Source: Mactromeris polynyma (taxonomy: Eukaryota; Mollusca; Bivalvia; Venerida; Mactridae). Taken from it: a stretch of DNA of 64,000 nt. The translations under genes and the position numbers were made by a program. The DNA is taken from contig JASFXZ010000001.1 of NCBI GenBank assembly GCA_032209605.1, forward strand, positions 39,870,619-39,934,618. The letters are read 5' to 3'. A model generated the notes under the pieces. It ran no database searches. It was not told the origin of the DNA and worked only from the letters and a program-made list of their open reading frames with translations. Of this stretch, positions 24,073 to 36,221 are shown piece after piece. Within the stretch, counting starts at the first letter, position 1, and each line of letters begins with the position of its first letter.

Positions 24073-24399
24073 TCGTTGGTCAGTAAAAGTACTGGGGGGT
24101 TAAATTTAAGAGGTCATGTGGTCATTTTTTTACTAAATATTTGATAGAGAATTTTCTAAACCGACGGTGTTTTAACATATTTATTCGATATTTTGTAGGT
24201 AAATATGAAAATGGAGCCAAGCACTGGTTCAGCAAACTGCGTTTTGATAGAGCGACGAATTGGCAATGTAACCGTACAGTTAGATAAACAATCAACAACG
24301 TAAGAACGTTAAAAAGATATGTATCAGTTTTTAATGCATTTATATCAAACGATGATTAACTGTGCATAATAAACGCCAACATAACATATTTCTGGAATT

Positions 24400-24580
24400 G
24401 AATTTTTTGTGTCCAGACAACGGGATTGAGGAGTATGTGTTTGTGACTGCAAAATGTATTCTGTCAATGAAATGGAATCAAGTTGTCTAAGGAAATATGC
24501 TGCAAAGTTGATTTTGTCTAAGCAATAACAATTTCATTATAGATGCATTCTTTTAACAGACACGCTCCAGAGTATATGTG
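24400..24580 (+). repeat. Dispersed repeat family C, copy 2
   Basis: It pairs with 15640-15850 as described there; the blocks are in the same order and orientation. Non-coding. Confidence 0.6.
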
Positions 24581-25076
24581 ATAGCAAATTATGATGAAAA
24601 ACACCGTAATAAGAATCATGGTCTGTGTTTTGTTTGCATCTTTAACAACACATACTGTATGAAACTCATGAAATATTTGGCAATCGGAAGTTACCTATCT
24701 TATAAATTTAGACAAAGGGAATTTGGGTTTACAGCTAAACCTTACCAAAATACTGCTTTGTGTGAAGAATTGCCATGTAGAGATGTGTTACCGAAACATT
24801 AGATGTCAACCAAACTCTTTATTAATGTCGAATAAAAAATAGTGTACCTACCAATTATTCAATATCGGGTTCGTTAGAAACATAAAAGAACAAAACTATA
24901 AGAGATACAAGTAGGTTGTTTGTTATGTTGTGTATCCAGTTGTGATTTCGCCTTTGTTGTGTCTATTTCGCAATCCGTATCGTTGATATATATATATAGT
25001 TCCCTGTCTCTTAGTGTTTTTCAGGAAGCCGGGCGCTTTGTGTATTCATTTTGTTGATTTAAATGAAAGATTAAGA

Positions 25077-25195
25077 TGTAACAGGGAACGCCACATACAC
25101 AAGACAATGTCCCACAATGTCCCACACAGATCCCAGGGAACACCTGCCTACATCACCTGCTTAGAGATTGAGGAAGTGTATGGGTAATTATCTGT
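25077..25195 (+). repeat. Interspersed repeat family A, copy 6 (truncated by a 33-bp array)
   Basis: TGTAACAGGGAACGCCACAT is followed by ACACAAGACAATGTCCCACA, then CACACAGATCCCAGGGAACA and a GTATGGGTAATTATCTG block. The family sequence then passes straight into a 33-bp array whose unit contains GGGAATGGGGAAG, similar to the GTACGGGAATAGGTGAGCGG segment of the reference copy. Confidence 0.75.
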
Positions 25196-25368
25196 GGGAA
25201 TGGGGAAGTTAGGAATTTATTAATATGTGGGAATGGGGAAGTTAGGAATTTATTAATATGTGGGAATGGGGAAGGAAGGAATTTATTAATATGTGGGATT
25301 GGGGAAGGAAGGAATTAATTAATATGTAGGAATGGGGAAGGAAGGAATTTAAAATGTTTGGAAATGGG
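25189..25368 (+). repeat. 33-bp minisatellite array, about 5 units
   Basis: The unit includes TGGGGAAGTTAGGAATTTAT and TAATATGTGGGAA. Starts at 25201, 25234 and 25267 give an exact period of 33. Later units change AGTTAG to AGGAAG. The last unit is degenerate and runs out near 25368. Confidence 0.92.
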
Positions 25369-25904
25369 GAAAGTAACAAAAACATGTTCGACAGCAATCA
25401 GTCATACAGCGACCAAACTAGTGTTGTTATCTTTCCAAAAAAGCACCTACTCGTTCTACCGAAACAAATCTACAATAGAAAATCAGTTTATTGTTAGCAT
25501 ACAATTTCAACAAAACTCGATTGCTGCACGACGAATAAACGTTTTAGAACACCTCCTCATTGAAACATCGACATATACTGTCAAAACTTATTATTTAAAA
25601 AAAATACCATCCTATTGTCGATATAATGTTCCTCAGTTTGTTTTTATCATGAATTCCTATATTTTATATCGTGATTGTAATTTATATGCTATATAAAAAA
25701 TATGGTTCTGAATTCAAGTTCTTCTTGTATCATGAAGTAAACACCTTCAAATACAAGTCTACGAATGAAAAAGCAAACCTCTTACGTATCACGAATGTAG
25801 GGTATTTTCTCATTTTTTTTCAAATTTATCATTAATCTTACATTTAAGAGAATGTGACTTATTTCTTCAATACTTCAAAAAGTGTCAATACTAATGTTTT
25901 ATAA

Positions 25905-26082
25905 CAGTCGCACCTCGTTCATTCGAATTCATCGGGTCCTAAATTTTATTTCGAATAATACATGGATTCGGATGACCTATTTCAATTTTATGTGCCTAAG
26001 TAGATACATCGGGACCTGATATTTATTTCAGATGATTCCAAGTATTCGGATAAAAAGTTGTCGAATAAACGAGTTCCGACTG
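25905..26082 (+). mobile_element. Pogo/Tigger-like MITE, copy 1
   Basis: The ends are inverted: CAGTCGCACCTCGTTCATTC at the left and GAATAAACGAGTTCCGACTG at the right. Size is ~178 bp with no coding content. Close relatives lie at 43457 and 44930. The CAG...CTG ends with CCTCGTTNATTCG are typical of pogo-group inverted repeats, and the TA duplications at the 43457 copy agree. The class assignment is inference from the ends. Confidence 0.8.
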
Positions 26083-28150
26083 TAAATGGAATTTACGGTT
26101 AAATGTTTGGTAACTTCGAAATAGACAAATTAATAATGTTACTGCAGCCGCATATATGAGGGTTGGAAAATGGACAACACACAATAAAGCTTAAATGTTA
26201 CAAATGAACCAAGTTAAGTTTGTTATACATGTCTTTATCCAAGGTCAGAGTGCGACTTCTTCCATTATTAACGATATTATGTACTGAAAGAACGTCTACC
26301 GCAGTATCTTTAAGATGAATGCTGTGGTACAAATTGACTATACAAGCAAGAAATTGACGCTGGGAGATATATTACATTTACTCGTACATGTAATGGTATA
26401 GATGTGCTTACTGTCACAACACGGAACTCTACTTCCGTTTATTTGATTTATATTCATTCACTTTGGTATTTGGATATCACGACATTGGGAGTAAAATAAA
26501 TATAGGTCAAACAATTGTCTTGAAAAACGATAGGACACTTCTATATCTGCAATTACACTTCTCGAGTTGTATTTCGTGTTCAGAATAATGTAATCACATT
26601 TCTATAAAACACTTTAGTAATGACAGGAACATTAGCACAGGAAATGCCAAATTCAAGAATAGGGAATCTCTGCACTAAAATCTAGGATATGAGCTGATAG
26701 ACTAAAAAGAGCGCTGCCATGGGAGTTTACAATCTCTTCTGTAAGTGACCTCATTTCAAGAAAATGCAACATGTGATGACACTGTTTACAAGGAGGAATC
26801 AATATTTACTACATATGGTCACTTCGTTTTTTATTGCTATAGAGGGCAAATATTGCTTATAGTCAGTACAAGGCTGTCTTGCGTTTAGTTACGGCCAACG
26901 GAACCCCGCTCACAGTTCGCGACCGAACAAGTGTATTGACCACCTCGTTTGTATTCTGGTTCCCTGCCTAAAATACAGTAAATGCAGGGAACCAGCCCTG
27001 CGTTCATTTTGCAATTTGGTTCCCCGTGTGCAGCCAATGTGATACAAAACAAAATGTGAAGGACTGTTAGCCGTAACTGAACGCGTGTTCGGATCACAAA
27101 TGTGCGTTCTACTTTGGAGTTGCGTGAGCGAATGTGTGCACAAAGGGCGGAAACTTTTTGGCAAACAGAGCGTTCAGTAGCAAATCCCGTGCACAGTGTC
27201 GTAACGCGAGCGAGCGTAAGCCTTTACCGAACGGAAGGCTGACAAAGCCAACGGTTATCCCTTCTTATCTAGGAGGGAAGAATGGATAGAGCGAAATAAC
27301 CGCCGACCATGCCAAGTGCCAAGCAGAATATGCGCCCTACGCTTGACTTTTACAGTCAGTCAATAAAACATAACCGACACCTTATATATAACTGCTAAAT
27401 AAGTTGTGAGCGACTAGGTTTGAAGGAATAGACTCGGCAATACATAACTGAATCTTATGTTCAGAAATTTCAGTTTAGCATTGCATGCGATGCATTTCAA
27501 TGAAAGTCTTCCGCGTGTATTTAACAACATATTTTCAAAGTTTCCTGATAACTGACAGTATAATAACATAGATATATTCAAAATTATCATGTCTAAGTTT
27601 GTATTTTACCTCCCCTTAGTATATGTTAGAACCACCGGGGCATATTACGCAAACGATGCGTAGCTATATATTGTCGCATTCCTTTTCGCACCCTTTTATA
27701 TAACATTATTTGTGAATGTCTAGTTGACTGCGATATAGTCATAAGAAAGATAAGGGAAAACAAACCACCAACATACTATGATGAATACAAAGACCACGTG
27801 GTGAATGTTTCATTATGTTCGGATAAAATTAATAGCAAAAATGACACAAATGGCTATTCAAAACTGGAGGAAAACATGACGTCGTATATAGCCAGACATT
27901 CGGGTCGGTATTACTCTGGTTTATTGTGGAACGTAGTGAATTTGTCATGCAGAGCTATTAACGTATAAGGTAGGATTATGAGTAAAAATTCTAGAAGTGT
28001 GTGTGCATAAATATCATGACAGTATATTAATTAATTAAGGTCATACCAATATTTAGCGCCCTCATGCGTGTAGGTTTTCGACAGTCTGGCCGAAAAAACA
28101 ACGACATGAACATGTAAAAAAATCACCGGTAATGACGACTTTTGCCTTTT
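26083..28150. other. Non-coding stretch with a GC-richer island
   Basis: Mostly AT-rich. Between about 26880 and 27340 the sequence is clearly richer in GC and CpG and holds a perfect 12-bp hairpin at 26956-26995. Overlapping minus-strand frames of 70 and 84 codons occur there, but neither has a recognisable domain. The island could be an unannotated repeat or a promoter region; nothing decides between them. Confidence 0.45.
26956..26995. repeat. Perfect 12-bp hairpin
   Basis: CTGGTTCCCTGC (26956-26967) is the exact reverse complement of GCAGGGAACCAG (26984-26995), with a 16-base loop. It lies in the GC-richer island. There is no T tract or flanking gene to suggest a role. Confidence 0.8.
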
Positions 28151-28159
28151 TAGCCGATG

Positions 28160-28358
28160 ACATTGTGATCAGGTAACCAATGACCATTGTAATCAGGTAA
28201 CCAATGACCATTGTGATCAGGTAACCATTGACCACTGTGATCAGGTAACCAATGACCATTGTGATCAGGTAACCAATGACCATTGTGATCATGTAACCAA
28301 TGACCATTGTGATCAGGTAACCATTGACCACTGTGATCAGGTATCCAATGACCATGCA
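28160..28358 (+). repeat. 24-bp minisatellite array, about 8 units
   Basis: The unit is GTGATCAGGTAACCAATGAC plus CATT, with variants CCATTGACCACT and GTAATCAGG. It contains an NlaIII/BclI-like TGATCA core. The period of 24 keeps minus-strand frames open, which explains the 117- and 69-codon frames; they are not genes. Confidence 0.95.
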
Positions 28359-28364
28359 AAAAAG

Positions 28365-28955
28365 GTTAAGGTAGACAATGACCTTTTGAATGGATCGAAA
28401 AAAATAATCTACCATATTCTAAGTGAAAAATCAAATTATATTCAACAAAACTTGGTATCGCCACGGACCTAATAATAGAGATCCGTCGTATTGCAAATCA
28501 TAAATTGGCAACTGAGATAGACATATGTTATGAGAGAGGACGATTTAGTACCATTGATATCTACGCTCTAGCGATTCTATAAAAAATTGGATAAGTTTAT
28601 TTAGAAAATATAAATGAGCCCATTATTATACAATACAATAACTTATACAATGGTGATTTAAAATACATACTCGTATTGTCCAAATTTCTAAGATATAATA
28701 GTGAAGTTTACAAACATAATTACTTGCATATTACATACACGTATATTTAGTTTCTAAGAAGTAATTACTAAGTAAATACGGTGTGGGTAAAGTTGAGGCT
28801 TTGGTAGATTTAAACAATAAATATCTTTCAAAAAGATGGTCGACGCAACCACAATCTAGCAAAAGTGTTGCAATCTTAAGATTAAGAATTGTTGTCCAAC
28901 ATAAAACATTGCCGAGACGTTACGATTGCCGGTCACTCGATGATGGTTCACTACC
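28365..28955. other. Non-coding spacer between arrays
   Basis: AT-rich sequence with nothing recognisable. It precedes the long 37-bp array. Confidence 0.5.
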
Positions 28956-28956
28956 G

Positions 28957-30692
28957 CAGTACTTTTGAGGTGGCTGTGTACTTTTATGTATCGCAGTACT
29001 TTTGAGGTGGCTGTGTACTTGTATGTATCGCAGTACTTTTGAGGTGGCTGTGTACTTGTATGTATCGCAGTACTGTTGAGGTGGTTGTGTACTTGTATGT
29101 ATCGCAGTACTTGTGAGATGGCTGTGTACTTGTATGTATCGCAGTACTTTTGAGGTGGCTGTGTACTTGTATGTATCGCAGTACTTGTGAGGTGTCTGTG
29201 CACTTGTATGTATCGCAGTACTTGTGAGGTTGCTGTGTACTTGTATGTATCGCAGTACTTTTGAGGTGGATGTGTACTTTTATGTATCGCAGTACTTTTG
29301 AGGTGGCTGTGTACTTGTATGTATCGCAGTACTTTTGATGTGGCTGTGTACTTGTATGTATCGCAGTACTTGTGAGGTGGTTGTGCACTTGTATGTATCT
29401 CAGTACTTTTGAGGTGGCTGTGTACTTGTATGTATCTCAGTACTTTTGAGGTGGATGTGCACTTGTATGTATCTCAGTACTTTTGAGGTGGATGTGCACT
29501 TGTATGTATCTCAGTACTTTTGAGGTGGCTGTGTACTTGTATGTATCGTTGTCCTGTTGACGTGACTGTGTACTTGTATGTATAGTTGTACTGTTGATGT
29601 GGCTGTGAACTTGTATGTATCTCAGTACTTTTGAGGTGGATGTGTACTTGTATGTATCGCAGTACTTTTGATGTGGCTGTATACTTGTATGTATCGTTGT
29701 CCTGTTGACGTGACTGTGTACTTGTATGTATAGTTGTACTGTTGATGTGGCTGTGAACTTGTATGTATCTCAGTACTTTTGAGGTGGATGTGTACTTGTA
29801 TGTATCGCAGTACTTTTGATGTGGCTGTATACTTGTATGTATCGTTGTCCTGTTGACGTGGCTGTGTACTTGTATGTATCTCAGTACTTTTGAGGTGGAT
29901 GTGCACTTGTATGTATCTCAGTACTTTTGAGGTGGCTGTGTACTTGTATGTATCGTTGTCCTGTTGACGTGACTGTGTACTTGTATGTATAGTTGTACTG
30001 TTGATGTGGCTGTGAACTTGTATGTATCTCAGTACTTTTGAGGTGGATGTGTACTTGTATGTATCGCAGTACTTTTGATGTGGCTGTATACTTGTATGTA
30101 TCGTTGTCCTGTTGACGTGACTGTGTACTTGTATGTATAGTTGTACTGTTGATGTGGCTGTGAACTTGTATGTATCGTAGTACTGTTGAGGTGGCTGTGT
30201 ACTTGTTTGTATCGTAGTACTGTTGAGGTGGCTGTGTACTTGTATGTATCGTAGTACTGTTGAGGTGGCTGTGTACTTGTTTGTATCGTAGTACTGTTGA
30301 GGTGGCTGTGTACTTGTATGTATCGTAGTACTGTTGAGGTGGCTGTGTACTTGTTTGTATCGTAGTACTGTTGAGGTGGCTGTGTACTTGTATGTATCGT
30401 AGTACTGTTGAGGTGGCTGTGTACTTGTTTGTATCGTAGTACTGTTGATGTGGCTGTGTACTTGTATGTATCGTAGTACTTGTGAGATGGCTGTGTACTT
30501 GTATGTATCGTAGTACTGTTGAGGTGGCTGTGTACTTGTATGTATCGTAGTACTGTTGAGGTGGCTGTGTACTTGTATGTATCGTAGTACTGTTGAGGTG
30601 GCTGTGTACTTGTTTGTATCGCAGTACTTTTGATGTGGCTGTGTACTTGTATGTATCGTAGTACTGTTGAGGTGGCTGTGTACTTCGTATGT
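28957..30692 (+). repeat. 37-bp minisatellite array, about 47 units, with nested higher-order periods
   Basis: The unit contains GTATGTATCGCAGTACTTTT and GAGGTGGCTGTGTACTT. Two kinds of higher-order structure are visible. A CGTTGTCCTGTTGACGTG variant occurs at 29547, 29695, 29843, 29954 and 30102, spacings 148, 148, 111 and 148, meaning four-unit blocks with one three-unit block. From 30201 the variant ACTTGTTTGT recurs every 74 bp (30201, 30275, 30349, 30423), meaning dimers. Long minus-strand frames up to 278 codons are artefacts of stop-free units. Confidence 0.97.
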
Positions 30693-30836
30693 ATAATTTT
30701 CTGCACGATTTCTTCATTCATTTTGGTACAAAACGTTTATGTCTAGACAATCAACGATAAACATTGTTTAAGTAATCGAAAGCTGTTGTATATATCCGCA
30801 GCAGGCTATATGCATTCTCGAATTTGATAGATGATT

Positions 30837-31105
30837 GATTTAAGTGACGATCTTGGATCTCAGAATACATTATAGGCAGCACAAAACTTCGATGTTCGAT
30901 TTACAATGGGAAGTTATTGTGAAATCAAATTCTCGTTAATCGTCTGGCCCGTAGAGAACATTCCTGACATAATACTGCAATATGCAATCTGTGTAGCTGT
31001 TGATTGTAACGCCACTTACAGATGAGCCGTAAACTGTTCTATAGTCTTATTACAATCATCTCATGTTGCGTCTGTAACGGAACTAGTTGGTTTATAGATG
31101 TCACC
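30837..31105 (+). repeat. Dispersed repeat family D, left flank of the 25-bp array
   Basis: It is the partner of 19280-19610, with TTCGATTTACAATGG, AATCGTCTGGC and GTTGCGTCTGTAACGGAA in the same order. It sits between the 37-bp array (ends 30692) and the 25-bp array (starts 31291). Confidence 0.7.
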
Positions 31106-31290
31106 AAGTCGTGTTATTACAATTTGTTATGCTATGCTCAAGCTATGTTGTTTTGAATTGATGTGTATTTTATTACAGACAAATGTCCTGCTGAGTGGTT
31201 TTGTGATGAGTTGTGCATCCCGTTGCATCTACCGGTTGATTTATTGACGTTTTCAGCAAAATCGTAACCTTTAGCTCTTGTGCCCTTGTT

Positions 31291-32563
31291 GTTCTGGGAT
31301 GGTGGTACACTTGTGGTTCTGGGATGGTGGTACACTTGTGGTTCTGGGATGGTGGTACACTTGTGGTTCTGGGATGGTGGTACACTTGTGGTTCTGGGAT
31401 GGTGGTACACTTGTGGTTCTGGGATGGTGGTACACTTGTGGTTCTGGGATGGTGGTACACTTGTGGTTCTGGGATGGTGGTACACTTGTGGTTCTGGGAT
31501 GGTGGTACACTTGTGGTTCTGGGATGGTGGTACACTTGTGGTTCTGGGATGGTGGTACACTTGTGGTTCTGGGATGGTGGTACACTTGTGGTTCTGGGAT
31601 GGTGGTACACTTGTGGTTCTGGGATGGTGGTACACTTGTGGTTCTGGGATGGTGGTACACTTGTGGTTCTGGGATGGTGGTACACTTGTGGTTCTGGGAT
31701 GGTGGTACACTTGTGGTTCTGGGATGGTGGTACACTTGTGGTTCTGGGATGGTGGTACACTTGTGGTTCTGGGATGGTGGTACACTTGTGGTTCTGGGAT
31801 GGTGGTACACTTGTGGTTCTGGGATGGTGGTACACTTGTGGTTCTGGGATGGTGGTACACTTGTGGTTCTGGGATGGTGGTACACTTGTGGTTCTGGGAT
31901 GGTGGTACACTTGTGGTTCTGGGATGGTGGTACACTTGTGGTTCTGGGATGGTGGTACACTTGTGGTTCTGGGATGGTGGTACACTTGTGGTTCTGGGAT
32001 GGTGGTACACTTGTGGTTCTGGGATGGTGGTACACTTGTGGTTCTGGGATGGTGGTACACTTGTGGTTCTGGGATGGTGGTACACTTGTGGTTCTGGGAT
32101 GGTGGTACACTTGTGGTTCTGGGATGGTGGTACACTTGTGGTTCTGGGATGGTGGTACACTTGTGGTTCTGGGATGGTGGTACACTTGTGGTTCTGGGAT
32201 GGTGGTACACTTGTGGTTCTGGGATGGTGGTACACTTGTGGTTCTGGGATGGTGGTACACTTGTGGTTCTGGGATGGTGGTACACTTGTGGTTCTGGGAT
32301 GGTGGTACACTTGTGGTTCTGGGATGGTGGTACACTTGTGGTTCTGGGATGGTGGTACACTTGTGGTTCTGGGATGGTGGTACACTTGTGGTTCTGGGAT
32401 GGTGGTACACTTGTGGTTCTGGGATGGTGGTACACTTGTGGTTCTGGGATGGTGGTACACTTGTGGTTCTGGGATGGTGGTACACTTGTGGTTCTGGGAT
32501 GGTGGTACACTTGTGGTTCTGGGATGGTGGTACACTTGTGGTTCTGGGATGGTGGTACACTTT
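31291..32563 (+). repeat. 25-bp minisatellite array, 51 near-identical units
   Basis: The unit starts GTTCTGGGATGGTGGTACAC and ends TTGTG. By eye every unit is identical across about 1.27 kb. The unit has no stop codon in any frame on either strand and 25 is not divisible by three, so all six frames stay open for 428-478 codons. Uniform units point to very recent expansion or strong homogenisation. The frames have no start-context, splice or domain support and should not be taken as genes. Confidence 0.98.
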
Positions 32564-32569
32564 TGATGT

Positions 32570-35500
32570 GGCATTGCTGCTCGACTTTTTCATTTACTTT
32601 TATATTGCTGCAGGAATAATTGCAATACAGGACAAGTCACGCCAGCACCAGCATGTTTAATCTTCTATCAAGGAAACATAACAAGCAAACCTGTTGAATT
32701 CCAAAATGGTACAGATGCTGTTCGCGTTTCTCTCCCTTATCTCTACATGAAGGACATTCTATAATCTATAGGCCTACCGGCTTGATAATATAGTCAACCT
32801 TGGATCTTGAAATCAACAGAATCAATGTCCACTGTAATCACTCCTCGGTCAGATATTCAAACAATGGAAGCGGCAAATATGTTTTTTATCATTTTGAAGA
32901 TCAAAGAGACAGATTATATGCTTCTCAAAAGACACTAATTATGAATTTAGTTTGTTAAATTCTATATTTATTTGTATGGTTGCAAATTTAAAAAATAAAA
33001 AAAATTAATGGGGAATGTATTCAAAGGGATGTGAAATAAGCATCGTGTTGCAATATGTATGGTTTGGACTTATAGTCTGCATAATGCATATAGGGAAATA
33101 AATTATGTGAGCGGGTGAAAAAAATAATAAAATGTGACTTTGGCCGTTAGAAAACAATTTTTCTTCCTTGTTTTGCTAATTGACCTTTGTTTAATTAGCA
33201 TTCTTTATTCACAGGCGGAAAATTCGCTATTTATTTGTCATAATGTATAGCATATAAAAGACAGTAAAACGGAGAATATTAATTGAAACAATTAGTTAAT
33301 ATGACGTAAATGTCGTGCAGCTTACAACAATCATACAATGAATGACAGAATCACAAGCTATGTACGTTTATATGTTTACGTTGTGTATCATTATATCAAT
33401 GATAAATTTGACAGAGTATGTTAGAGAAGCTGTTACAAGCACATGTACTCACATTGAATCACACACGGTCAAACATTGCACCAGCTAAGGAGCATTAGTT
33501 TTCAACACATTATTTATTTTCTGTATTTTGTTTCCTTTTCACAAAACATCGATAGTATTATTATAACCGTACAGTGCAACTATATATATAAGCCCGCCAT
33601 TGGCTCTGAACATAACGAGCCTCAATTGTGAGCTGGTCTGAGTATCGAGTTAAATATGGAAGAAATCTTTAAAAATGTCCACCTGATTGTCTTATCAATG
33701 AAGGTGGTCTTGCTTTAATCACTGAACAAATGTAGAAAAATGGCGTAATACCCAATTAAAACGACTAGATGAATCGGTTTACATTACATAAGGTGTCACT
33801 CATTCTTCATACTTTTATCGATATTTTAACATTTTATGAAAAACGAATATTTCAATTACGGCCAATATGAACACATTAACTCATTCCATTTATAGTACAT
33901 TGTCATTATTTGCTATTGTTTAGTGAGGAAATCTAATACTATAAAGGTATTGTTTAAGTGAATGGTATTTTGTTTTCGTATTGATTTGACTTTTGTTCAA
34001 ACTTCGTAGATATAAAAGACAATGATTGTATATTCTGTTAATGCATTGATTTTATTAATTGGTTTGAAGTACTAAATATACCGCTAATGTAGTTACGGAA
34101 ATCGTTAAAGGGGTGTCATTCTAACTACAAATGGTAGTAAAAGTTTTTTGAACAAACGTGAGGATATTAAGTAGGTAGGTCCTCTTTCTTTAATATATTC
34201 TTGTATGAAAATATACCCGCGCTCTATGACTATTTTACAAAGACCGACGTATTTTTAAGTTTTTTTATTGCGCTCTTTGAAATTAATAAATACAATTGGC
34301 AGCTTAAAACTCAACGAGCTACATGTATTATTGCTTAAGTAATTACTACATATAAATGCACGAATAAAGCCAGATTCAGTGAACAATTCATAGTTTGAAC
34401 AGAAACATCGGATATTGCACTGGTTATTGTATTTTTTTCTAAGTTTTGTTCTAGTATCACGTCATTCGTGCGGATACAAATTTACCCACTTGTAAATAAT
34501 GACCCACTTACTGTGCATTTTCTACAATCTAAATGTATGTGCTATGAAATTGTTTACAATGTCTTAAAAACGACAGAAGAAACATGCGAGCGCATTAATG
34601 AACAAAGCGGCGTGCCTTTAAATGATTGAAGTAATACCGTGCATAGGAGGCTAATATATTCTGCATGCCCTCATGTCTATCTATCATCTTTAGACTTTTC
34701 AATATCCATTATGGGATGTTTTGAGATTTAAGTATCGCCATTTCTAAAGACATTTAAGTGCAATTTACTTAATGGTGAGTCAAAAGGCATTACGTGCATG
34801 GGTGCTTGAAACAAAATCTATACATTTCCTTTAAAGTTAAAATGTTTTTAATCAAAATAAGCACAAAAAATTCAAGTATTTAAAGTCCGTGATACACACG
34901 TCGTATATTCAGTACATACATTTATTGACTTCACATTTCTATTCATTGATCATAATGACATCACGCAGAATCAGTCAATGAAAATCAATATACAATCATA
35001 GAAATCTCACTTTAAATATTGATCAATAATCAAAATTCAATCGGTTTGATTATATGATCGGATAAACTGCATGAGATCTATTCACGGGTGATGTGTTTTT
35101 GAAACGTGTCAGTCTATTAAAATAAAGTGTATGTTGAAGGCTGTATCCAGGGAAAATTAGGTTATGTTATTTGTTGTTTCTGCACCCAGATTAATTTTAT
35201 ATTAGTGATGAAAAACATTCAGCCGGTGTCTTCATATTATATCCGGATACTTGCAAACTATCTCGACTCAGTGAGGTATGTAAGTAAACTTTTGTCAAAC
35301 TTCGAAAAAGCTTAATTTGAATTTTCTCTTTCTTGTTTTATTAATCTATGTGTGTGACTTGTATTCGTAATAGTACGATATTATATCTCTAGCCTCAAGC
35401 TATCATGCACGATATGGCTACAAAGAATTAATTATAAATACGTACAACTTTGCTTCAAATTTGACATTAGAGCCCTGAACGAGGCAGATATATTTGTAAC

Positions 35501-36200
35501 CTTTCCCGTGTAAGGATACGTTTTAAGCTTTTTGTCATGGTTATATTGTGCTTTAGAAAAGTAGTTGTATTACCAGATTAGCTGGGCTATTTTAATCTTA
35601 TATCATGTATACTGTAATAATGATTAGCATTTTTGTGATATGATTCTTATGTCATCTCTTATAACTCCGCTAAGGTGTGGCATTGTATTTTTAAATTGCT
35701 ACTGTATTCTGTGATTATTGTAATTAATGCATGTAGAATGATGAGATGTAAATAATGATTACTACTACTTTGTAAAAATGATACAAAACTTCGGATAGTT
35801 TCCCATAAAATAACACAGTATGGTACATGTTTTATCAAAACCATGTTTTCGATCATTCATTTATTGTTTACATATATTATGTCATCTGTTGATGTTTGTT
35901 GTCGTCATATTAAAGAACAATATTTGTTTTAGTTATATTTAACGAAGCATGCAGTGTTATGTGTCTGTTAGAGAATGTAATGTTTACATGCTTTTCTCCT
36001 TTTTCATTTATTTTCGCCATCTTTTTATTCTATAATTGTGAATGGCGATAAACCTGTAAAAGTTTATGCTCATAAATGAATGTATATGTATTATCAATGA
36101 TAAAGATATGAATAGCAACCGTCATGAGTTTATACGTACTAATGGTTCCTAGGTCAGAGACGTCTTTGTACTTTTCAATCCGAATCAAACCATTTTATAC
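32570..36200. other. AT-rich non-coding stretch
   Basis: No gene is supported across this 3.6-kb stretch. A TATATATATAAG run near 33582 is followed by a short ATG frame at 33656 of about 20 codons, which is not enough to call a promoter. Frames of about 62-65 codons at 35127 and 35659 look random. Confidence 0.5.
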
Positions 36201-36221
36201 GTAAAACCTCAGTCACACTGA

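Noticed and set aside
26885..27164. Overlapping minus-strand frames of 70 and 84 codons, one with a signal-peptide-like core
   Set aside because: They lie in a GC-richer island where stops are rarer; no cleavage-site context or downstream exon could be found.
31138..32660. Six long open frames of 428-478 codons over the 25-bp array
   Set aside because: All arise from a stop-free repeat unit whose length is not divisible by three; there is no splice, domain or start evidence.
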